The notes under the pieces were generated by a model. It ran no database searches. It was not told where the DNA came from and worked only from the letters and a program-made list of their open reading frames with translations. The position numbers and the translations under genes are program-made. From assembly GCF_002022685.1 (NCBI RefSeq), contig NZ_CP019789.1, positions 1,116,001 to 1,180,000 of the forward strand: a DNA stretch of 64,000 nucleotides. Direction: 5' to 3'. The stretch is from Bartonella schoenbuchensis R1 (GTDB taxonomy: Bacteria > Pseudomonadota > Alphaproteobacteria > Rhizobiales > Rhizobiaceae). Below, piece by piece: positions 36,680-49,848 of this stretch; within the stretch, counting starts at the first letter, position 1, and every line of letters begins with the position of its first letter.

Positions 36680-37198
36680 ATGTCGAGTACTAGAACGAGA
36701 AATTCTATTTTACCACCGCTAAAGTGGTTATCTGATCAAGACCCTTCAGTGCCTATTACTATCAAAGATTGGTTGATGGAACCAGGCTCTATGACTCGTC
36801 GTTTGGAACGTCACTGTACTCAGCTACATATTAAACCGCAACGTGAATGCTTCATTACTTATGATGAGCTAGAGGAAGAGGCTGAGCATTTGCCTGATAC
36901 CTCCCGTTACTGGCTACGCGAAATTGTACTAATGGGAGACAATCAACCTTGGCTTTTGGGGCGTACAGTGATCCCACAAGAAACCCTAGATGATCACAAT
37001 CAACTAACAAACTTGGGAAATGTATCTCTAGGGCGTTATTTATTTAACAGTAAAGAACTAACCCGTGATTACATTCATATTGGCCAAAAAGATGCGCTAT
37101 GGGCGCGCCGTTCTCGTTTGCGGCTAGCAGACAAGCCACTATTGCTGACTGAGCTGTTTTTAATTGCTTCACCAATATATAAAACTGACCTTATATAA
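36680..37198 (+). CDS. ubiC: Chorismate--pyruvate lyase UbiC
   Basis: The 172-residue protein is very close in length and motif order to E. coli UbiC (165 residues): [13 protein letters not shown], then [40 protein letters not shown] and [20 protein letters not shown]. It converts chorismate to 4-hydroxybenzoate, the first step of ubiquinone ring synthesis. It stands alone between long non-coding stretches. The strong resemblance to the enterobacterial form suggests possible horizontal acquisition. Confidence 0.93.
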   Translation: MSSTRTRNSILPPLKWLSDQDPSVPITIKDWLMEPGSMTRRLERHCTQLHIKPQRECFITYDELEEEAEHLPDTSRYWLREIVLMGDNQPWLLGRTVIPQETLDDHNQLTNLGNVSLGRYLFNSKELTRDYIHIGQKDALWARRSRLRLADKPLLLTELFLIASPIYKTDLI

Positions 37199-38100
37199 AT
37201 CAGAAAAATCAATATTTTGAAAAGAAACGTAGTATACAATAAATAACAAAAATCTTATTCATTGCCCTTCACCAATGAAAACTCACTAATTTGGCTACTT
37301 TTACTCATTCCCTCATAACACTTATATAGCCGAGTGTTATTTATAATAACGCACTCTATTTTTTGCTAGCTTAATGCTCTACTCGTTATAAAAAACAGCT
37401 TGAGATATTCTTAGTCAATTTGATAAACTTATTTAAGCGTTTATGAAACGCTATCAACTATAACCTTAAAAAATCTATTTACCTATGTAATCGTCTCTTT
37501 TGAACAAAGTTATAATTTACCCACCCTATATTGCATCATTCTTTAACTCTTGTTACCTAAAATACCATAAAAACTAATCACCTTGTGCCCTATTAACTGG
37601 TAGAGAGATCGCAAACAACACCCCCTGCTGCTTGCGTTTTAAGCTCCAAAATATCAATTTATTTATAAACACGTGTTGATTTCTAAAACCATTATTTTGT
37701 TAAAATAGAGTGTTTCTGGTTATTATCACTTTTATTTTTCTTCACCATCTCAAACACTCTAAATACTCTGACATTTCTTAATCACGTAATATCCATTAAA
37801 TAACGTAGAACAAAACCTGTTGTCTCTTCTTCTACAAAATCATTTGCAGTGCTCTATTAAGCTAATCAATACAACATAAATTTATTTAATTTTGTTCAAA
37901 TGGGTACATACTCTTTTCAGCACTCTTTAATATCTGACAATGCATAATAATAACAAAAGTCTCGAAAAATCTAAAAATGGGGCTTTACCTATTTATGGAA
38001 TATACTTATACTTTCAAAATTAAGCAAAACATTGCAAGATAATATACAGCATCTGCTATGGCTGCGGTTTTCGTATGACGTCGAACTGTGAGCGCACACT
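37199..38100. other. About 900 bases without a recognisable gene
   Basis: An AT-rich spacer between ubiC and carA. I found no frame with family features. The region probably contains the carA promoter and leader; no clear riboswitch or attenuator was identified. Confidence 0.45.
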
Positions 38101-39297
38101 ATGACACAAACCACCCTATCTCCCAAACCTTGGTGCACCAGCAAACCTACAGCTCTTTTAGTATTAGCTGATGGAACCGTTATTGAAGGCAAAGGTGCAG
38201 GAGCTACAGGTATTGTTGAAGCAGAAATATGTTTTAACACTGCCATGACAGGTTATGAAGAAATTCTCACCGATCCATCATACACTAAACAAATCGTTAA
38301 TTTTACCTTTCCTCATATAGGCAATGTAGGTATAAATAGTGAAGATATTGAAGATCTTACACCAATTAATCACCATGGTGCAGTTGGTGCTATTTTTAAG
38401 GCAGATATTACTCACCCCTCTAATTACCGTGCGAATGAAAACTTAAATCAGTGGCTTAAAATGCGTCAAATCATTGCAATTTGCGGCATTGATACACGTG
38501 CACTAACTGCTCTTATCCGTGAAAAAGGTGCGCAAAATGCTATTATTGCTCATGATTTAAATGGTAATTTTGATCTTAGCGCTTTAAAAAAACGTATGCA
38601 AAAATGGTCAGGGATCACCAATCTCGATCTCACAAAAAAAGTAACATCACACCAGTTAATGGAATGGAATGAAAAAGCGTGGACTTGGAATCAAGGTTAC
38701 GGTAGAAACAGTAAACACAATTTTCATATCGTTGCGGTCGATTATGGTATTAAGCGCAATATACTTCGCCTTATGGCAACACAAGGTGCACGTATTACTA
38801 TTGTGCCAGCAGATACAAACGCAGAAGAAATTCTGGCAATGAAGCCTGATGGCATTTTTCTTTCCAATGGACCAGGAGATCCATCTGCCACAGCCGCATA
38901 CGCAGTTCCAACTATAAAAAAACTAATTGACTGTAATATTCCACTTTTTGGTATATGCCTTGGCCATCAGCTTCTTGCCCTTTCTGTTGGAGCTAAAACC
39001 ATAAAAATGCATCAAGGGCATCATGGAGCAAACCACCCTGTAAAAGACCTTACCACTGGAAAAGTAGAAATTACATCAATGAATCATAGTTTCACTGTAG
39101 ATGCAGCGTCTCTACCAAAGCATGTTGAAGAAACACATGTTTCTCTTTTTGATGGCTCAAATTGTGGCATTCAGATTATTGGAAAACCCGTTTTTTCTGT
39201 TCAACATCATCCTGAAGCTTCCCCTGGGCCACAAGACAGTCAATATCTTTTCCAGCGTTTTCATAATCTGATCGTAGAGTATAAAAAAACAGCTTAA
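38101..39297 (+). CDS. carA: Carbamoyl-phosphate synthase small subunit CarA
   Basis: The 398-residue protein has the N-terminal CPSase small-chain domain (EGKGAGATGIVEAEICFNTA, then MTGYEEILTDPSYTKQIVNF) and a class I glutamine amidotransferase domain with FLSNGPGDPSA, catalytic Cys in LFGICLGHQLLA and FSVQHHPEASPGPQD. It supplies ammonia from glutamine to CarB, which is encoded 2.5 kb downstream. The two are separated by a transporter gene on the other strand. Confidence 0.97.
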   Translation: MTQTTLSPKPWCTSKPTALLVLADGTVIEGKGAGATGIVEAEICFNTAMTGYEEILTDPSYTKQIVNFTFPHIGNVGINSEDIEDLTPINHHGAVGAIFKADITHPSNYRANENLNQWLKMRQIIAICGIDTRALTALIREKGAQNAIIAHDLNGNFDLSALKKRMQKWSGITNLDLTKKVTSHQLMEWNEKAWTWNQGYGRNSKHNFHIVAVDYGIKRNILRLMATQGARITIVPADTNAEEILAMKPDGIFLSNGPGDPSATAAYAVPTIKKLIDCNIPLFGICLGHQLLALSVGAKTIKMHQGHHGANHPVKDLTTGKVEITSMNHSFTVDAASLPKHVEETHVSLFDGSNCGIQIIGKPVFSVQHHPEASPGPQDSQYLFQRFHNLIVEYKKTA

Positions 39298-39414
39298 TTA
39301 ATTTGAATTTTCCACCAAACATTGGTGCATTTTATTGTATTCAAATACACCAGCTCTTGAAATAACAAAATAGTTAGATTCACTCATAGAGCATAGGAGT
39401 TATATTTTATTGAA

Positions 39415-40683
39415 TTATTTTGGTAAAATATCTCCAGGAAGCTTTTTTAGAGACTGTCTTACCCAGAAAGCAAACACTAAAATTGCTAAAAAAAGCACAC
39501 AGAAACTCCCGGCAAAAGGTGCACCAGAAAAATGAAATGCCGCATCTTTATGTGTAAATTGTTCGAAGAGAAATGTATAAAAAATGGGCCCAATTATCAA
39601 ACTTAACGAAGTAATAGATGTCATTGCCCCTTGTAATTCCCCTTGTGCATTAGCTGGTACTTGTGCTGCAGCAATAGAACGTATAGGTGCATGAACAAGA
39701 TATTCAAGCACTGTACACACAAAAACAACATAAACCATCCACCCTTGCGCCGCAAACATATAGCCAAGCATAGCAATCAATGAAAAAAGGAGTCCTACCA
39801 TAGTCATGCGCCAATCGCTCCAGCGCTTAGAAAGATATGGTAAAATGAGAACCATCACAAAAATCTGGCCTACACCAAAAACACTATAAGACAATCCAAT
39901 AGAAAATGTGTTCCAATCATAGCGTTCTTTAGCAATAAATGCCCAAACGCTCGGCCATACAGCTTCTGCAAGCCAATAAAGAAAAAATGCTAACAACACC
40001 CAAATAACTGTTGGATATTGTCTAAGTTGCAAAAGTGCACCTAAAGGATTAGCACGCTTAATATCAAAACGGCGCCTATCATGCATAGCAAGAGTTTCTG
40101 GAAGCATAAACCATGCAAAAATAAAATTAACAAATGAACAAGCAGCTGCAAAATAAAAAGGCAAGCGCAACTCAAATTGGCCCAAAAAGCCACCAATAAG
40201 GGAGCCTATAATAAATCCTACCCCAAATGCCATTCCTATCATACCAAAATTACGTGTACGAGTTTTATCATCTGATATATCTGCTAAATAAGCTGAACAA
40301 GTTGCAAAGCTAGCACCACTTATCCCCGATAAAAGACGCCCAATAAACAACATAGAATAACTCCATGCTATAGCGCATATAAAATTATCAATAGCAAAAC
40401 TTATAATAGAGATAAGCAAAACAGGACGCCGACCATAACGGTCAGAAAGATTACCAATCAAGGGAGCAAATAAAAATTGCATTACTGAATAGACTGCCAG
40501 CAACACCCCCCCATTTATGGAAACTTTACTAAGATCCTCTCCAGTCAAATGATGAAGATATTCAGGCAAAACAGGACTAATAATCGCAATACCAATAATA
40601 TCCAATAACAGAGTAATAAAAACTAAAATGAGCCCACGACGGATAAATTTTGGATCGAGCTTTTGATCTTTTACAGCATGCAT
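39415..40683 (-). CDS. MFS transporter, TetA/multidrug efflux type
   Basis: The 422-residue protein has 12 hydrophobic segments. It has the MFS motif A in GNLSDRYGRRPVLLISI and the TetA-like start LLLDIIGIAIISPVLPEYLH. The last loop includes NAQGELQGAMTSITSLS, also typical of the TCR/Tet family. The substrate cannot be told from sequence, and a tetracycline-resistance claim would not be justified. Confidence 0.88.
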   Translation of the reverse strand: MHAVKDQKLDPKFIRRGLILVFITLLLDIIGIAIISPVLPEYLHHLTGEDLSKVSINGGVLLAVYSVMQFLFAPLIGNLSDRYGRRPVLLISIISFAIDNFICAIAWSYSMLFIGRLLSGISGASFATCSAYLADISDDKTRTRNFGMIGMAFGVGFIIGSLIGGFLGQFELRLPFYFAAACSFVNFIFAWFMLPETLAMHDRRRFDIKRANPLGALLQLRQYPTVIWVLLAFFLYWLAEAVWPSVWAFIAKERYDWNTFSIGLSYSVFGVGQIFVMVLILPYLSKRWSDWRMTMVGLLFSLIAMLGYMFAAQGWMVYVVFVCTVLEYLVHAPIRSIAAAQVPANAQGELQGAMTSITSLSLIIGPIFYTFLFEQFTHKDAAFHFSGAPFAGSFCVLFLAILVFAFWVRQSLKKLPGDILPK

Positions 40684-41783
40684 ATTTCTTTGCCTATGTT
40701 TTTAGATCTTACTTATTTTTAGAGCCGCCCAAAAACATAACTCGAGTTTCATATATAACAATAACAAAATAAAAAAAGGTTACGGAAAACATCAAAAAAT
40801 ATAATATAATATTTATTTATTACTAAATTTTATAACCATGTCTAAACTATTCACCACGTAAGAAATTTGAATAAATTTCAAAACTCTGTAGACATGTATG
40901 TTTTTTTCAAAACATTATCATTAATTTTGCTGCCACGTTTAGTATTCCATCACTTTTGAAAAATCTTTTTTAGTTGGTTAAATCAATCAAAATCTTAATG
41001 TAACAACCCTTGTAATTCTATCCATACAAGGAATATTAAAAGTGCTATAAACCTATTGCATATTTATGCAGGTTATTTCTTTAAAAAATAAATCAAATCC
41101 ATACATAAATAACATGAGCTTAGAAAATAGCGCAGTGTGCGATTTTAGGCATCACTATTCAGTTTGGAATACACCATTAAAATAAAAACTTATAATCAGC
41201 CAAATAGTGATAAAACCAATAGCAAAGATGCAATCTATAAATATCAACATAAGTTCTTGCTAACATGTGTTATATCAGCAGAAAATTGCAGCCAAGTATC
41301 TTTCTAGCAATGTTGAGCATTCATTACCCATGTTTAAAAGAGAGCTCTATTTTGAAGGTCATCACCAAAGGGAACACAATCAAAATCATCATCCAAAAAT
41401 TTAATAAAGATAATCAGCACATAAGTATGCTTCAGTTATTTTTGTACACAAACAGCTTAATTTCTATCTGTCTAAATTCTATTTATGATCAACAGCTGTT
41501 TATATCTTATCAAACACACCAATCTTCAATACATTGATTAGAACGTGCTTTTTGCTAATACACTATTGTCTCTTTTATCAAAAAACATACTTTCATAGCT
41601 ATATAAAGTTTATCAGCAACAAAGAAGAAAATATTGATTTCCAATTTTTATAAAAAAAGCATGGAAAAAGCATTTTATGGATTACTTTCCTCGTTTATTA
41701 ACCTATAAAGTGAGTTTAGCCTTAAAATTTTTCAATATTCTGCCTGCCACAACTGCGCACAGAAATTTGTGATAGGAAAAAAC
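40684..41783. other. 1.1-kb spacer upstream of carB, no gene seen
   Basis: A 90-residue frame at 41265-41537 lacks a ribosome site and any recognisable feature, so I do not call it. No other structure stood out. Confidence 0.45.
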
Positions 41784-44700
41784 ATGCCAAAACGTACAGA
41801 TATAAAATCTATTCTTATCATTGGAGCAGGACCTATTATTATTGGCCAGGCATGTGAATTTGACTATTCAGGCACACAAGCTTGTAAAGCTTTAAAGGAA
41901 GAAGGCTACCGAATTATTCTAGTCAATTCTAATCCTGCCACCATTATGACTGATCCAGATTTAGCTAATGCAACTTATATTGAACCCATCACTCCAGAAG
42001 TAGTCGCCAAAATTATCGCTTATGAACGCCCAGACGCTCTTTTACCTACCATGGGAGGACAGACAGCACTCAATACAGCTTTATCATTAAAGCGCATGGG
42101 AATCTTAGACCGCTATAATGTTGAAATGATTGGAGCTAATGCTGACGTTATTGATAAAGCCGAAGATCGTGCTTTATTTCGCAAATCAATGGCAAAGATT
42201 GGTTTAGAAACACCGCGTTCTATGTTAGCCAATGCAACTGAACTTAAAGAAGAAGATCGTCGACTATACGAAAAAAGACGTAATGAACCGAAAACTGAAC
42301 TTTCCGGTGATGCACTTGAGCAGGCATTAGAGAAACTTGATCATGATTGGTATCATACAGAAGCCGATCGTAAACAACGTTATATAGCACATGCCACAGC
42401 AAAAGCAGTTCAAGCTCTTGATATTATTGGGCTTCCAGTTATCATTCGCCCTTCATTCACGCTTGGTGGCACAGGTGGTGGTATCGCTTACAACCGCTCT
42501 GAATTTTATGAAATTATTGAACGTGGCCTTGAAGCGTCTCCCACAACGGAAGTTCTGATTGAAGAAAGTGTTTTGGGGTGGAAAGAATATGAAATGGAAA
42601 TCGTCCGCGATAAACAAGATAACTGTATTATCGTTTGTTCCATTGAAAATATTGACCCTATGGGTGTCCACACTGGTGATTCTATTACCGTTGCCCCTGC
42701 TCTTACTTTAACCGATAAAGAATACCAAATCATGCGCAATGCCTCAATTGCTGTATTGCGTGAAATTGGTGTCGAGACTGGTGGGGCTAATGTGCAGTTT
42801 GCTGTCAATCCTGAAAATGGCCGTTTAGTTGTTATTGAAATGAACCCTCGTGTTTCACGTTCTTCAGCACTTGCTTCAAAAGCAACAGGTTTTCCAATTG
42901 CCAAGGTGGCAGCAAAATTAGCGGTTGGTTATACACTTGATGAATTAAAAAACGATATTACGGGTGGTATAACACCAGCGTCATTTGAACCCTCTATCGA
43001 TTATATTGTCACCAAAATCCCTCGTTTTGCTTTTGAAAAATTTCCTGGTTCATCATCTGTCTTAACCACTGCAATGAAATCTGTTGGGGAAGTCATGGCA
43101 ATTGGCCGTACTTTTCAAGAATCATTGCAAAAGGCACTCCGTGGACTTGAAACAGGTCTTACCGGCCTTGATGAAATTGAGCTTCCTGAACATGCTGAAG
43201 GTGATGAAAATAATTCTATACGTTCAGCTATCGCAATACCAAGCCCTAATCGTCTACGTTATGTGGCTCAAGCAATGCGCATGGGGTTACCTTTAAATGA
43301 AATCCACCAAATAAGTAAAATTGATCCATGGTTTTTAGAACAAATAGCTTCTATCGTTGAAATGGAACAGCGTATTCGCACTCATGGTCTTCCTCAAGAT
43401 GCAGACAATCTACGTATGTTAAAAGCCATGGGCTTTTCAGATGCACGTTTAGCTAACCTTACAGGGCAAGAGCCAGACAATATTGCTACTTTACGTAAAT
43501 CGCTTAATGTTAAACATGTGTTTAAACGGATTGATACTTGTGCTGCTGAATTTGCTTCACCTACAGCTTATATGTATTCAACCTATGAAACACCTTTTGC
43601 AGGGGTAACATGTTCAGAAGCACACGTTTCTCAACGTAAAAAAATTGTTATTTTGGGTGGTGGTCCAAACCGCATCGGCCAGGGAATTGAATTTGACTAT
43701 TGTTGTTGCCACGCTGCTTTTGCCTTGCGTGATGCAGGCTTTGAAGCCATCATGATTAATTGCAATCCCGAAACTGTTTCGACTGACTACGATACATCTG
43801 ACCGCCTTTATTTTGAACCTTTAACAATAGAAGATGTTTTAGCTGTTTTAGAAACAGAACAGAAAAAAGGTGAGGTGATTGGAGTTATCGTTCAATTTGG
43901 CGGACAAACACCGTTGAAATTAGCAAGTGCGTTAGAAAAAAATAACATTCCCATTTTAGGTACTTCACCTGATGCTATTGATCTGGCAGAAGATAGAGAT
44001 CGCTTTCAACAATTATTATTCAAGCTTAACTTAAAACAACCCAAAAATGGCATTGCCCATTCAATTGAACAAGCGCATCTTATTGCTCATGACCTAGGGT
44101 TTCCATTAGTTGTACGCCCTTCTTATGTTTTAGGCGGACGTGCCATGCAAATTATCCGCGATGAACGCAGCTTGCAAAATTATTTGCTTGAAACAGTTCC
44201 CGAATTAATTTCCGAAGATCTCAAAGCCTGTTACCCTAATGATACAACAAAGCAGATCAACACATTACTTAGTAAAAACCCACTTTTATTTGATACCTAT
44301 CTAACACAAGCTATTGAAGTTGATGTTGATTGTCTGTGCGATGGTGAGGAAACACTGGTCGTTGGTATTATGGAACATATTGAAGAAGCAGGTATCCATT
44401 CTGGCGATTCCGCTTGTTCTTTACCTGTAAACACACTTTCACCTGAATTGGTCCTTGAATTAGAACGCCAAACCAAAGCTTTAGCACAAGCACTTCATGT
44501 TGTGGGCTTAATGAATGTACAATATGCTATCAAAGATGGAGTGATTTATGTTTTAGAAGCCAATCCCCGTGCTTCGCGTACTGTTCCATTTGTTGCAAAA
44601 ACCATTGGCCGACCAATTGCTAAAATTGCTGCACGTATTATGGCGGGAGAAAAACTTCACAGTGCACTTCAAGCTTACGGCGGATTACCTTCTACATTAC

Positions 44701-45269
44701 AAAAACCGCATATTGCCGTCAAAGAAGCAGTCTTTCCTTTCGATCGTTTTCCTGGTGTAGATACACTGCTTGGTCCAGAAATGCGTTCAACTGGAGAGGT
44801 TATGGGAATCGATTACGAATTTGCACTTGCTTTTGCTAAAGCACAACTTGGGGCTGGTGTTGATCTTCCATATGAGGGGACTGTATTTGTTTCCGTAAGA
44901 GATGAAGATAAAAAACGTATCCTCAAGTGTGCCAAACGTTTAACTGAGCTTGGTTTTTCTGTTTTAGCGACAAATGGAACACAAAAATTTCTTGATCTTC
45001 ACGGTATTAAAGCCCAAAAAATTAATAAAGTGTTAGAAGGCCACCCTCATATTGAAGATGCCATTCGTAACCGGCAAATCCAATTGATTTTCAATACAAC
45101 AAATACGGCCAGTGCCATTTCAGACTCTAAATCTCTGCGCCAAGCAACACTCATGCAAAAAGTACCCTATTACACAACAATAGCTGGAGCTGAAGCCGCA
45201 GTACAAGCCATTGAAGCACTCAAATCCAGCCCTTTGGAAGTGCGCCCCCTACAAAGCTATTTTGCTTAA
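41784..45269 (+). CDS. carB: Carbamoyl-phosphate synthase large subunit CarB
   Basis: The protein has 1161 residues from the ATG at 41784, with AGGAAA upstream; an in-frame GTG at 41769 lacks a ribosome site. Two homologous ATP-grasp halves are present ([20 protein letters not shown], later [20 protein letters not shown]), along with [10 protein letters not shown] and the C-terminal allosteric MGS-like domain ([15 protein letters not shown]). An insertion near residues 155-215, rich in charged residues ([20 protein letters not shown]), makes it about 90 residues longer than E. coli CarB and is typical of Alphaproteobacteria. It makes carbamoyl phosphate for pyrimidine and arginine synthesis. 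Confidence 0.97.
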   Translation: MPKRTDIKSILIIGAGPIIIGQACEFDYSGTQACKALKEEGYRIILVNSNPATIMTDPDLANATYIEPITPEVVAKIIAYERPDALLPTMGGQTALNTALSLKRMGILDRYNVEMIGANADVIDKAEDRALFRKSMAKIGLETPRSMLANATELKEEDRRLYEKRRNEPKTELSGDALEQALEKLDHDWYHTEADRKQRYIAHATAKAVQALDIIGLPVIIRPSFTLGGTGGGIAYNRSEFYEIIERGLEASPTTEVLIEESVLGWKEYEMEIVRDKQDNCIIVCSIENIDPMGVHTGDSITVAPALTLTDKEYQIMRNASIAVLREIGVETGGANVQFAVNPENGRLVVIEMNPRVSRSSALASKATGFPIAKVAAKLAVGYTLDELKNDITGGITPASFEPSIDYIVTKIPRFAFEKFPGSSSVLTTAMKSVGEVMAIGRTFQESLQKALRGLETGLTGLDEIELPEHAEGDENNSIRSAIAIPSPNRLRYVAQAMRMGLPLNEIHQISKIDPWFLEQIASIVEMEQRIRTHGLPQDADNLRMLKAMGFSDARLANLTGQEPDNIATLRKSLNVKHVFKRIDTCAAEFASPTAYMYSTYETPFAGVTCSEAHVSQRKKIVILGGGPNRIGQGIEFDYCCCHAAFALRDAGFEAIMINCNPETVSTDYDTSDRLYFEPLTIEDVLAVLETEQKKGEVIGVIVQFGGQTPLKLASALEKNNIPILGTSPDAIDLAEDRDRFQQLLFKLNLKQPKNGIAHSIEQAHLIAHDLGFPLVVRPSYVLGGRAMQIIRDERSLQNYLLETVPELISEDLKACYPNDTTKQINTLLSKNPLLFDTYLTQAIEVDVDCLCDGEETLVVGIMEHIEEAGIHSGDSACSLPVNTLSPELVLELERQTKALAQALHVVGLMNVQYAIKDGVIYVLEANPRASRTVPFVAKTIGRPIAKIAARIMAGEKLHSALQAYGGLPSTLQKPHIAVKEAVFPFDRFPGVDTLLGPEMRSTGEVMGIDYEFALAFAKAQLGAGVDLPYEGTVFVSVRDEDKKRILKCAKRLTELGFSVLATNGTQKFLDLHGIKAQKINKVLEGHPHIEDAIRNRQIQLIFNTTNTASAISDSKSLRQATLMQKVPYYTTIAGAEAAVQAIEALKSSPLEVRPLQSYFA

Positions 45270-45524
45270 GATTTGAACTACATCTATAAAACTAACGTCT
45301 CTTACTTCTTTACTGACCTTTTCTTTGCATAAAGATAGTGATTAGACTTGTTTATTATTCAAAAGTCTTTTATCATTATCGCGATCGGATTTTCGGTTAC
45401 GTGACTTTTTTCCTGTGCAATACGCATTTTTGACAAAACTTCTCCTGCCTATAATTTCGATTTAAAGCCATATTGAAAGCTTTTAGCTTCAATATATGAT
45501 AATTATTTATATAAGGAGTTTCCT

Positions 45525-45737
45525 ATGTCTTCTACAGGAACAGTTAAGTGGTTTAATACAACAAAAGGTTTTGGTTTTATCCAACCTAATGATGGGAGTG
45601 CAGATGTATTCGTACATATTTCTGCTGTTGAACGCTCTGGTTTGAGTAACCTTAATGAAGGGCAGAAAATTTCGTATGAAGTTGTTCAGGATCGTCGTTC
45701 AGGAAAACTTGCTGCTGGAAATCTCGCAGTTCTTTAA
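45525..45737 (+). CDS. Cold-shock-domain protein
   Basis: The 70-residue protein has a strong AAGGAG site. It has the RNA-binding motifs KGFGFIQPNDG and DVFVHISAV and the length of a single cold-shock domain of the CspA family. It acts as an RNA chaperone. The 255-base spacer upstream may hold a long leader, as is common for csp genes. Confidence 0.95.
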   Translation: MSSTGTVKWFNTTKGFGFIQPNDGSADVFVHISAVERSGLSNLNEGQKISYEVVQDRRSGKLAAGNLAVL

Positions 45738-45760
45738 CTTCAAGTTTATTTTGTTTTTTA

Positions 45761-45790
45761 AAATCTCGTCTTCATAGGCGAGATTTTTAT
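45761..45790 (+). terminator. Intrinsic terminator after the csp gene
   Basis: AAATCTCG and CGAGATTT form a stem around a loop of about ten bases, followed by T-rich sequence, 24 bases after the stop. Confidence 0.85.
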
Positions 45791-47416
<1,626 letters not shown>

Positions 47417-47691
47417 AAGTTCTGAATCATTTTTCATGTCTCAAAACAAAAACTGGATATACACTTGGCTAATTTGCTAGATTTGTAGAGATGAAATCAA
47501 TCTAACAGTCCTTCTCAGGAAAACACCCAAAAAACGTAATAGAAGTAGATATAACTTAGAAGTAATAGATTTATAGCATTTTATAAAAAATGAAGCATAA
47601 TAAAAACTTAAAGTGCGCTGCTGTACACTAAACATAGCTTATTAAAGCTTTTTTATTTTAATTGCCCAATAGTTTTTTTTAAATTACCCTA

Positions 47692-48597
47692 TTAAAAAGA
47701 CCATTTCCGAGCTTTTAGAAAAATATAATCTCGAAAAGCATTGAGCTTTGCCGAATTTTTCAAAGCATCAGGATAGCAAAAGAAGGTATCAAAGGAAGGG
47801 ATATCAACCATATCAGGAAAAAGACGTACAAGCTGCTCATTGTTATTCACGATATAATCGGGAAGCACAGCAATACCAAAATCACGCATAAGTGCATTCT
47901 TGATCGAAATAATATTATTAATTTGTAAGGCTGAAACACGCAAAGAGCCATCACTTCTCCCTGCTTTTTCCAGCCAATTCAAACCAGACAAATAAGAGGG
48001 GACAGGTTCACCAAATGAAATAATACGATGTGAATCTAGTTCAGATAATTTCTCTGGCTTCCCATAGGTTGCAATATAATTTACTGAAGCATAAACATGC
48101 ATATGAACCGTAAATAATTTTCTTTGTATAAGACCAGGTTGTTGGGGTTGACGTAAGCGAACTGCACAATCTGCATAACGTATTGTTAAATCAATCTCTT
48201 TATCATCAAGCAAGAGTTGTATTTGCATATCGGGATAAAGACTAAGAAATTCATGCGCACGCTTTGCAAGCCAACCTGCCCCCATTCCAAAAGTTGATGT
48301 AACACGTAAACGCCCTGTTGGTTTTTTGCTGCTTTCATTTAATTGTGAACGCGCATTTTCAAGCTTCATTAACACATCATAAGCGGTACGGTAGAGAATT
48401 TCACCCTGCTCTGTTAAAATTAAACCACGCGCATGGCGTTGAAACAAGGGAACACCAACATCCTGTTCTAAAGCAGCGACTTGTCGTGAAATTGCTGATT
48501 GAGACAAATGAAGCTTTTCAGCTGCATGCGTAAAAGAGCCTGCTTCTGCTGCAGCATGAAAAACTCTCAATTTATCCCAATCCAATGGTGAAGTCAC
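47692..48597 (-). CDS. LysR-family regulator, LsrB/VtlR type
   Basis: The 301-residue protein has an N-terminal winged helix (DWDKLRVFHAAAEAGSFTHA, AAEKLHLSQSAISRQVAALE) and a substrate-binding domain with RYADCAVRLRQPQQPGLIQR and KLFTVHMHVYAS. The same motifs and the neighbouring trxB match the LsrB (Sinorhizobium) / VtlR (Brucella) group, which controls small RNAs, envelope and oxidative-stress genes. It lies 52 bases downstream of trxB on the same strand. Confidence 0.87.
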   Translation of the reverse strand: MTSPLDWDKLRVFHAAAEAGSFTHAAEKLHLSQSAISRQVAALEQDVGVPLFQRHARGLILTEQGEILYRTAYDVLMKLENARSQLNESSKKPTGRLRVTSTFGMGAGWLAKRAHEFLSLYPDMQIQLLLDDKEIDLTIRYADCAVRLRQPQQPGLIQRKLFTVHMHVYASVNYIATYGKPEKLSELDSHRIISFGEPVPSYLSGLNWLEKAGRSDGSLRVSALQINNIISIKNALMRDFGIAVLPDYIVNNNEQLVRLFPDMVDIPSFDTFFCYPDALKNSAKLNAFRDYIFLKARKWSF

Positions 48598-48649
48598 AAT
48601 TTTTCTCTAATCTTTTTTACTAATTAAATAACTGCTGTTTTAAAAACAC

Positions 48650-49603
48650 TTATGTCTGTAAATCTAAAAACCGTTCTGCCTCTAACGCAGCCATACATCC
48701 CCTTCCTGCAGCAGTCACAGCTTGACGAAATACATCATCTGCTACATCCCCTGCAGCAAAAACGCCAGAAATGCTTGTAGCTGTTGAATCTGGTGCTGTC
48801 CATAAATAGCCACCTGGTTTTTGTTTCAATTGTCCTTCAAACAAAGAAACAGCAGGTTCATGCCCGATAGCAATAAATATCCCGTCTGCATCCACTTTAA
48901 GTTCTTGACCTGTTTTAATATTTTTAAGACGTGCTCCTGTCACAACAGCACCCATTGATGAATTAGCTGGTAAACCGACAATTTCTTCTACTACATGATC
49001 CCAAATAATACGCACATTATCACGAGAAAATAATCTATCTTGCAAAATTTTTTCCGCACGAAAATGATCTCTCCGGTGAACTATACTAACACTTTTAGCC
49101 AAGTGTGATAAATAAAGTGCTTCTTCAACAGCTGTATTTCCACCACCCACAACAATAACATCTTTATCACGATAAAAAAAACCATCACAAGTAGCACAAG
49201 CAGAAACACCACCGCCCATAAAAGTTTGTTCGCTTTCCAAACCAAGCCAGCGAGCTTGTGCTCCTGTTGCAATAATCAATGCATCACAACAATATTGTGT
49301 TCCTGAATCCCCATATAAAGTAAAAGGACGTTTCGATAAATCAGCTTTTATAATACTGTCATAAACAATTTCCGTACCCATATGCTCAGCTTGTTTTGCC
49401 ATTTGTTCCATCAACCATGGCCCCTGAATTGAATCAGAAAAACCTGGGTAGTTTTCAACATCAGTTGTAATTGTCAACTGCCCACCCTGCTGCACTCCTG
49501 TAACCAAAACAGGTTTAAGCATTGCTCTTGCCGCATAGATTGCCGCTGTATAACCAGCTGGCCCCGAACCAATAATAAGAACGCGAATATGCGGTTTTGT
49601 CAT
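48650..49603 (-). CDS. trxB: Thioredoxin reductase TrxB
   Basis: The 317-residue protein has an N-terminal FAD-binding GSGPAGYTAAIYAARA, the redox pair CATCDG in GGVSACATCDGFFYR, the NADPH-binding VVGGGNTAVEEALYL and a C-terminal GVFAAGDVADDVFRQ. It reduces thioredoxin with NADPH. The gene is intact. Confidence 0.96.
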   Translation of the reverse strand: MTKPHIRVLIIGSGPAGYTAAIYAARAMLKPVLVTGVQQGGQLTITTDVENYPGFSDSIQGPWLMEQMAKQAEHMGTEIVYDSIIKADLSKRPFTLYGDSGTQYCCDALIIATGAQARWLGLESEQTFMGGGVSACATCDGFFYRDKDVIVVGGGNTAVEEALYLSHLAKSVSIVHRRDHFRAEKILQDRLFSRDNVRIIWDHVVEEIVGLPANSSMGAVVTGARLKNIKTGQELKVDADGIFIAIGHEPAVSLFEGQLKQKPGGYLWTAPDSTATSISGVFAAGDVADDVFRQAVTAAGRGCMAALEAERFLDLQT

Positions 49604-49848
49604 AAAATCCCTTCCTCTTTTATCCTCTTTATATCTATAAATTATGATGAAAAATGTAGCCTTTTTAAAATATTTCTCTTACAATTCAAGTTATGGTTCA
49701 CCTGTATTTTTTTCAAGGTCTACTAAAGGTTGATTGCCAATTTATCATAGCTTGCTTACTATAGAGATTAAACTACATCTTACACAAATATATACACACT
49801 AATGAGTACAAAACCACAAACAAAATAAAAAAGAGATAGGAAACGGTC

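Noticed and set aside
39415..40683. Tetracycline-resistance gene
   Set aside because: It belongs to the TetA-like MFS group, but substrate cannot be read from sequence and many chromosomal homologues do not give resistance.
41265..41537. 90-residue rightward frame upstream of carB
   Set aside because: No ribosome site, no motif and biased residue content typical of AT-rich non-coding DNA.
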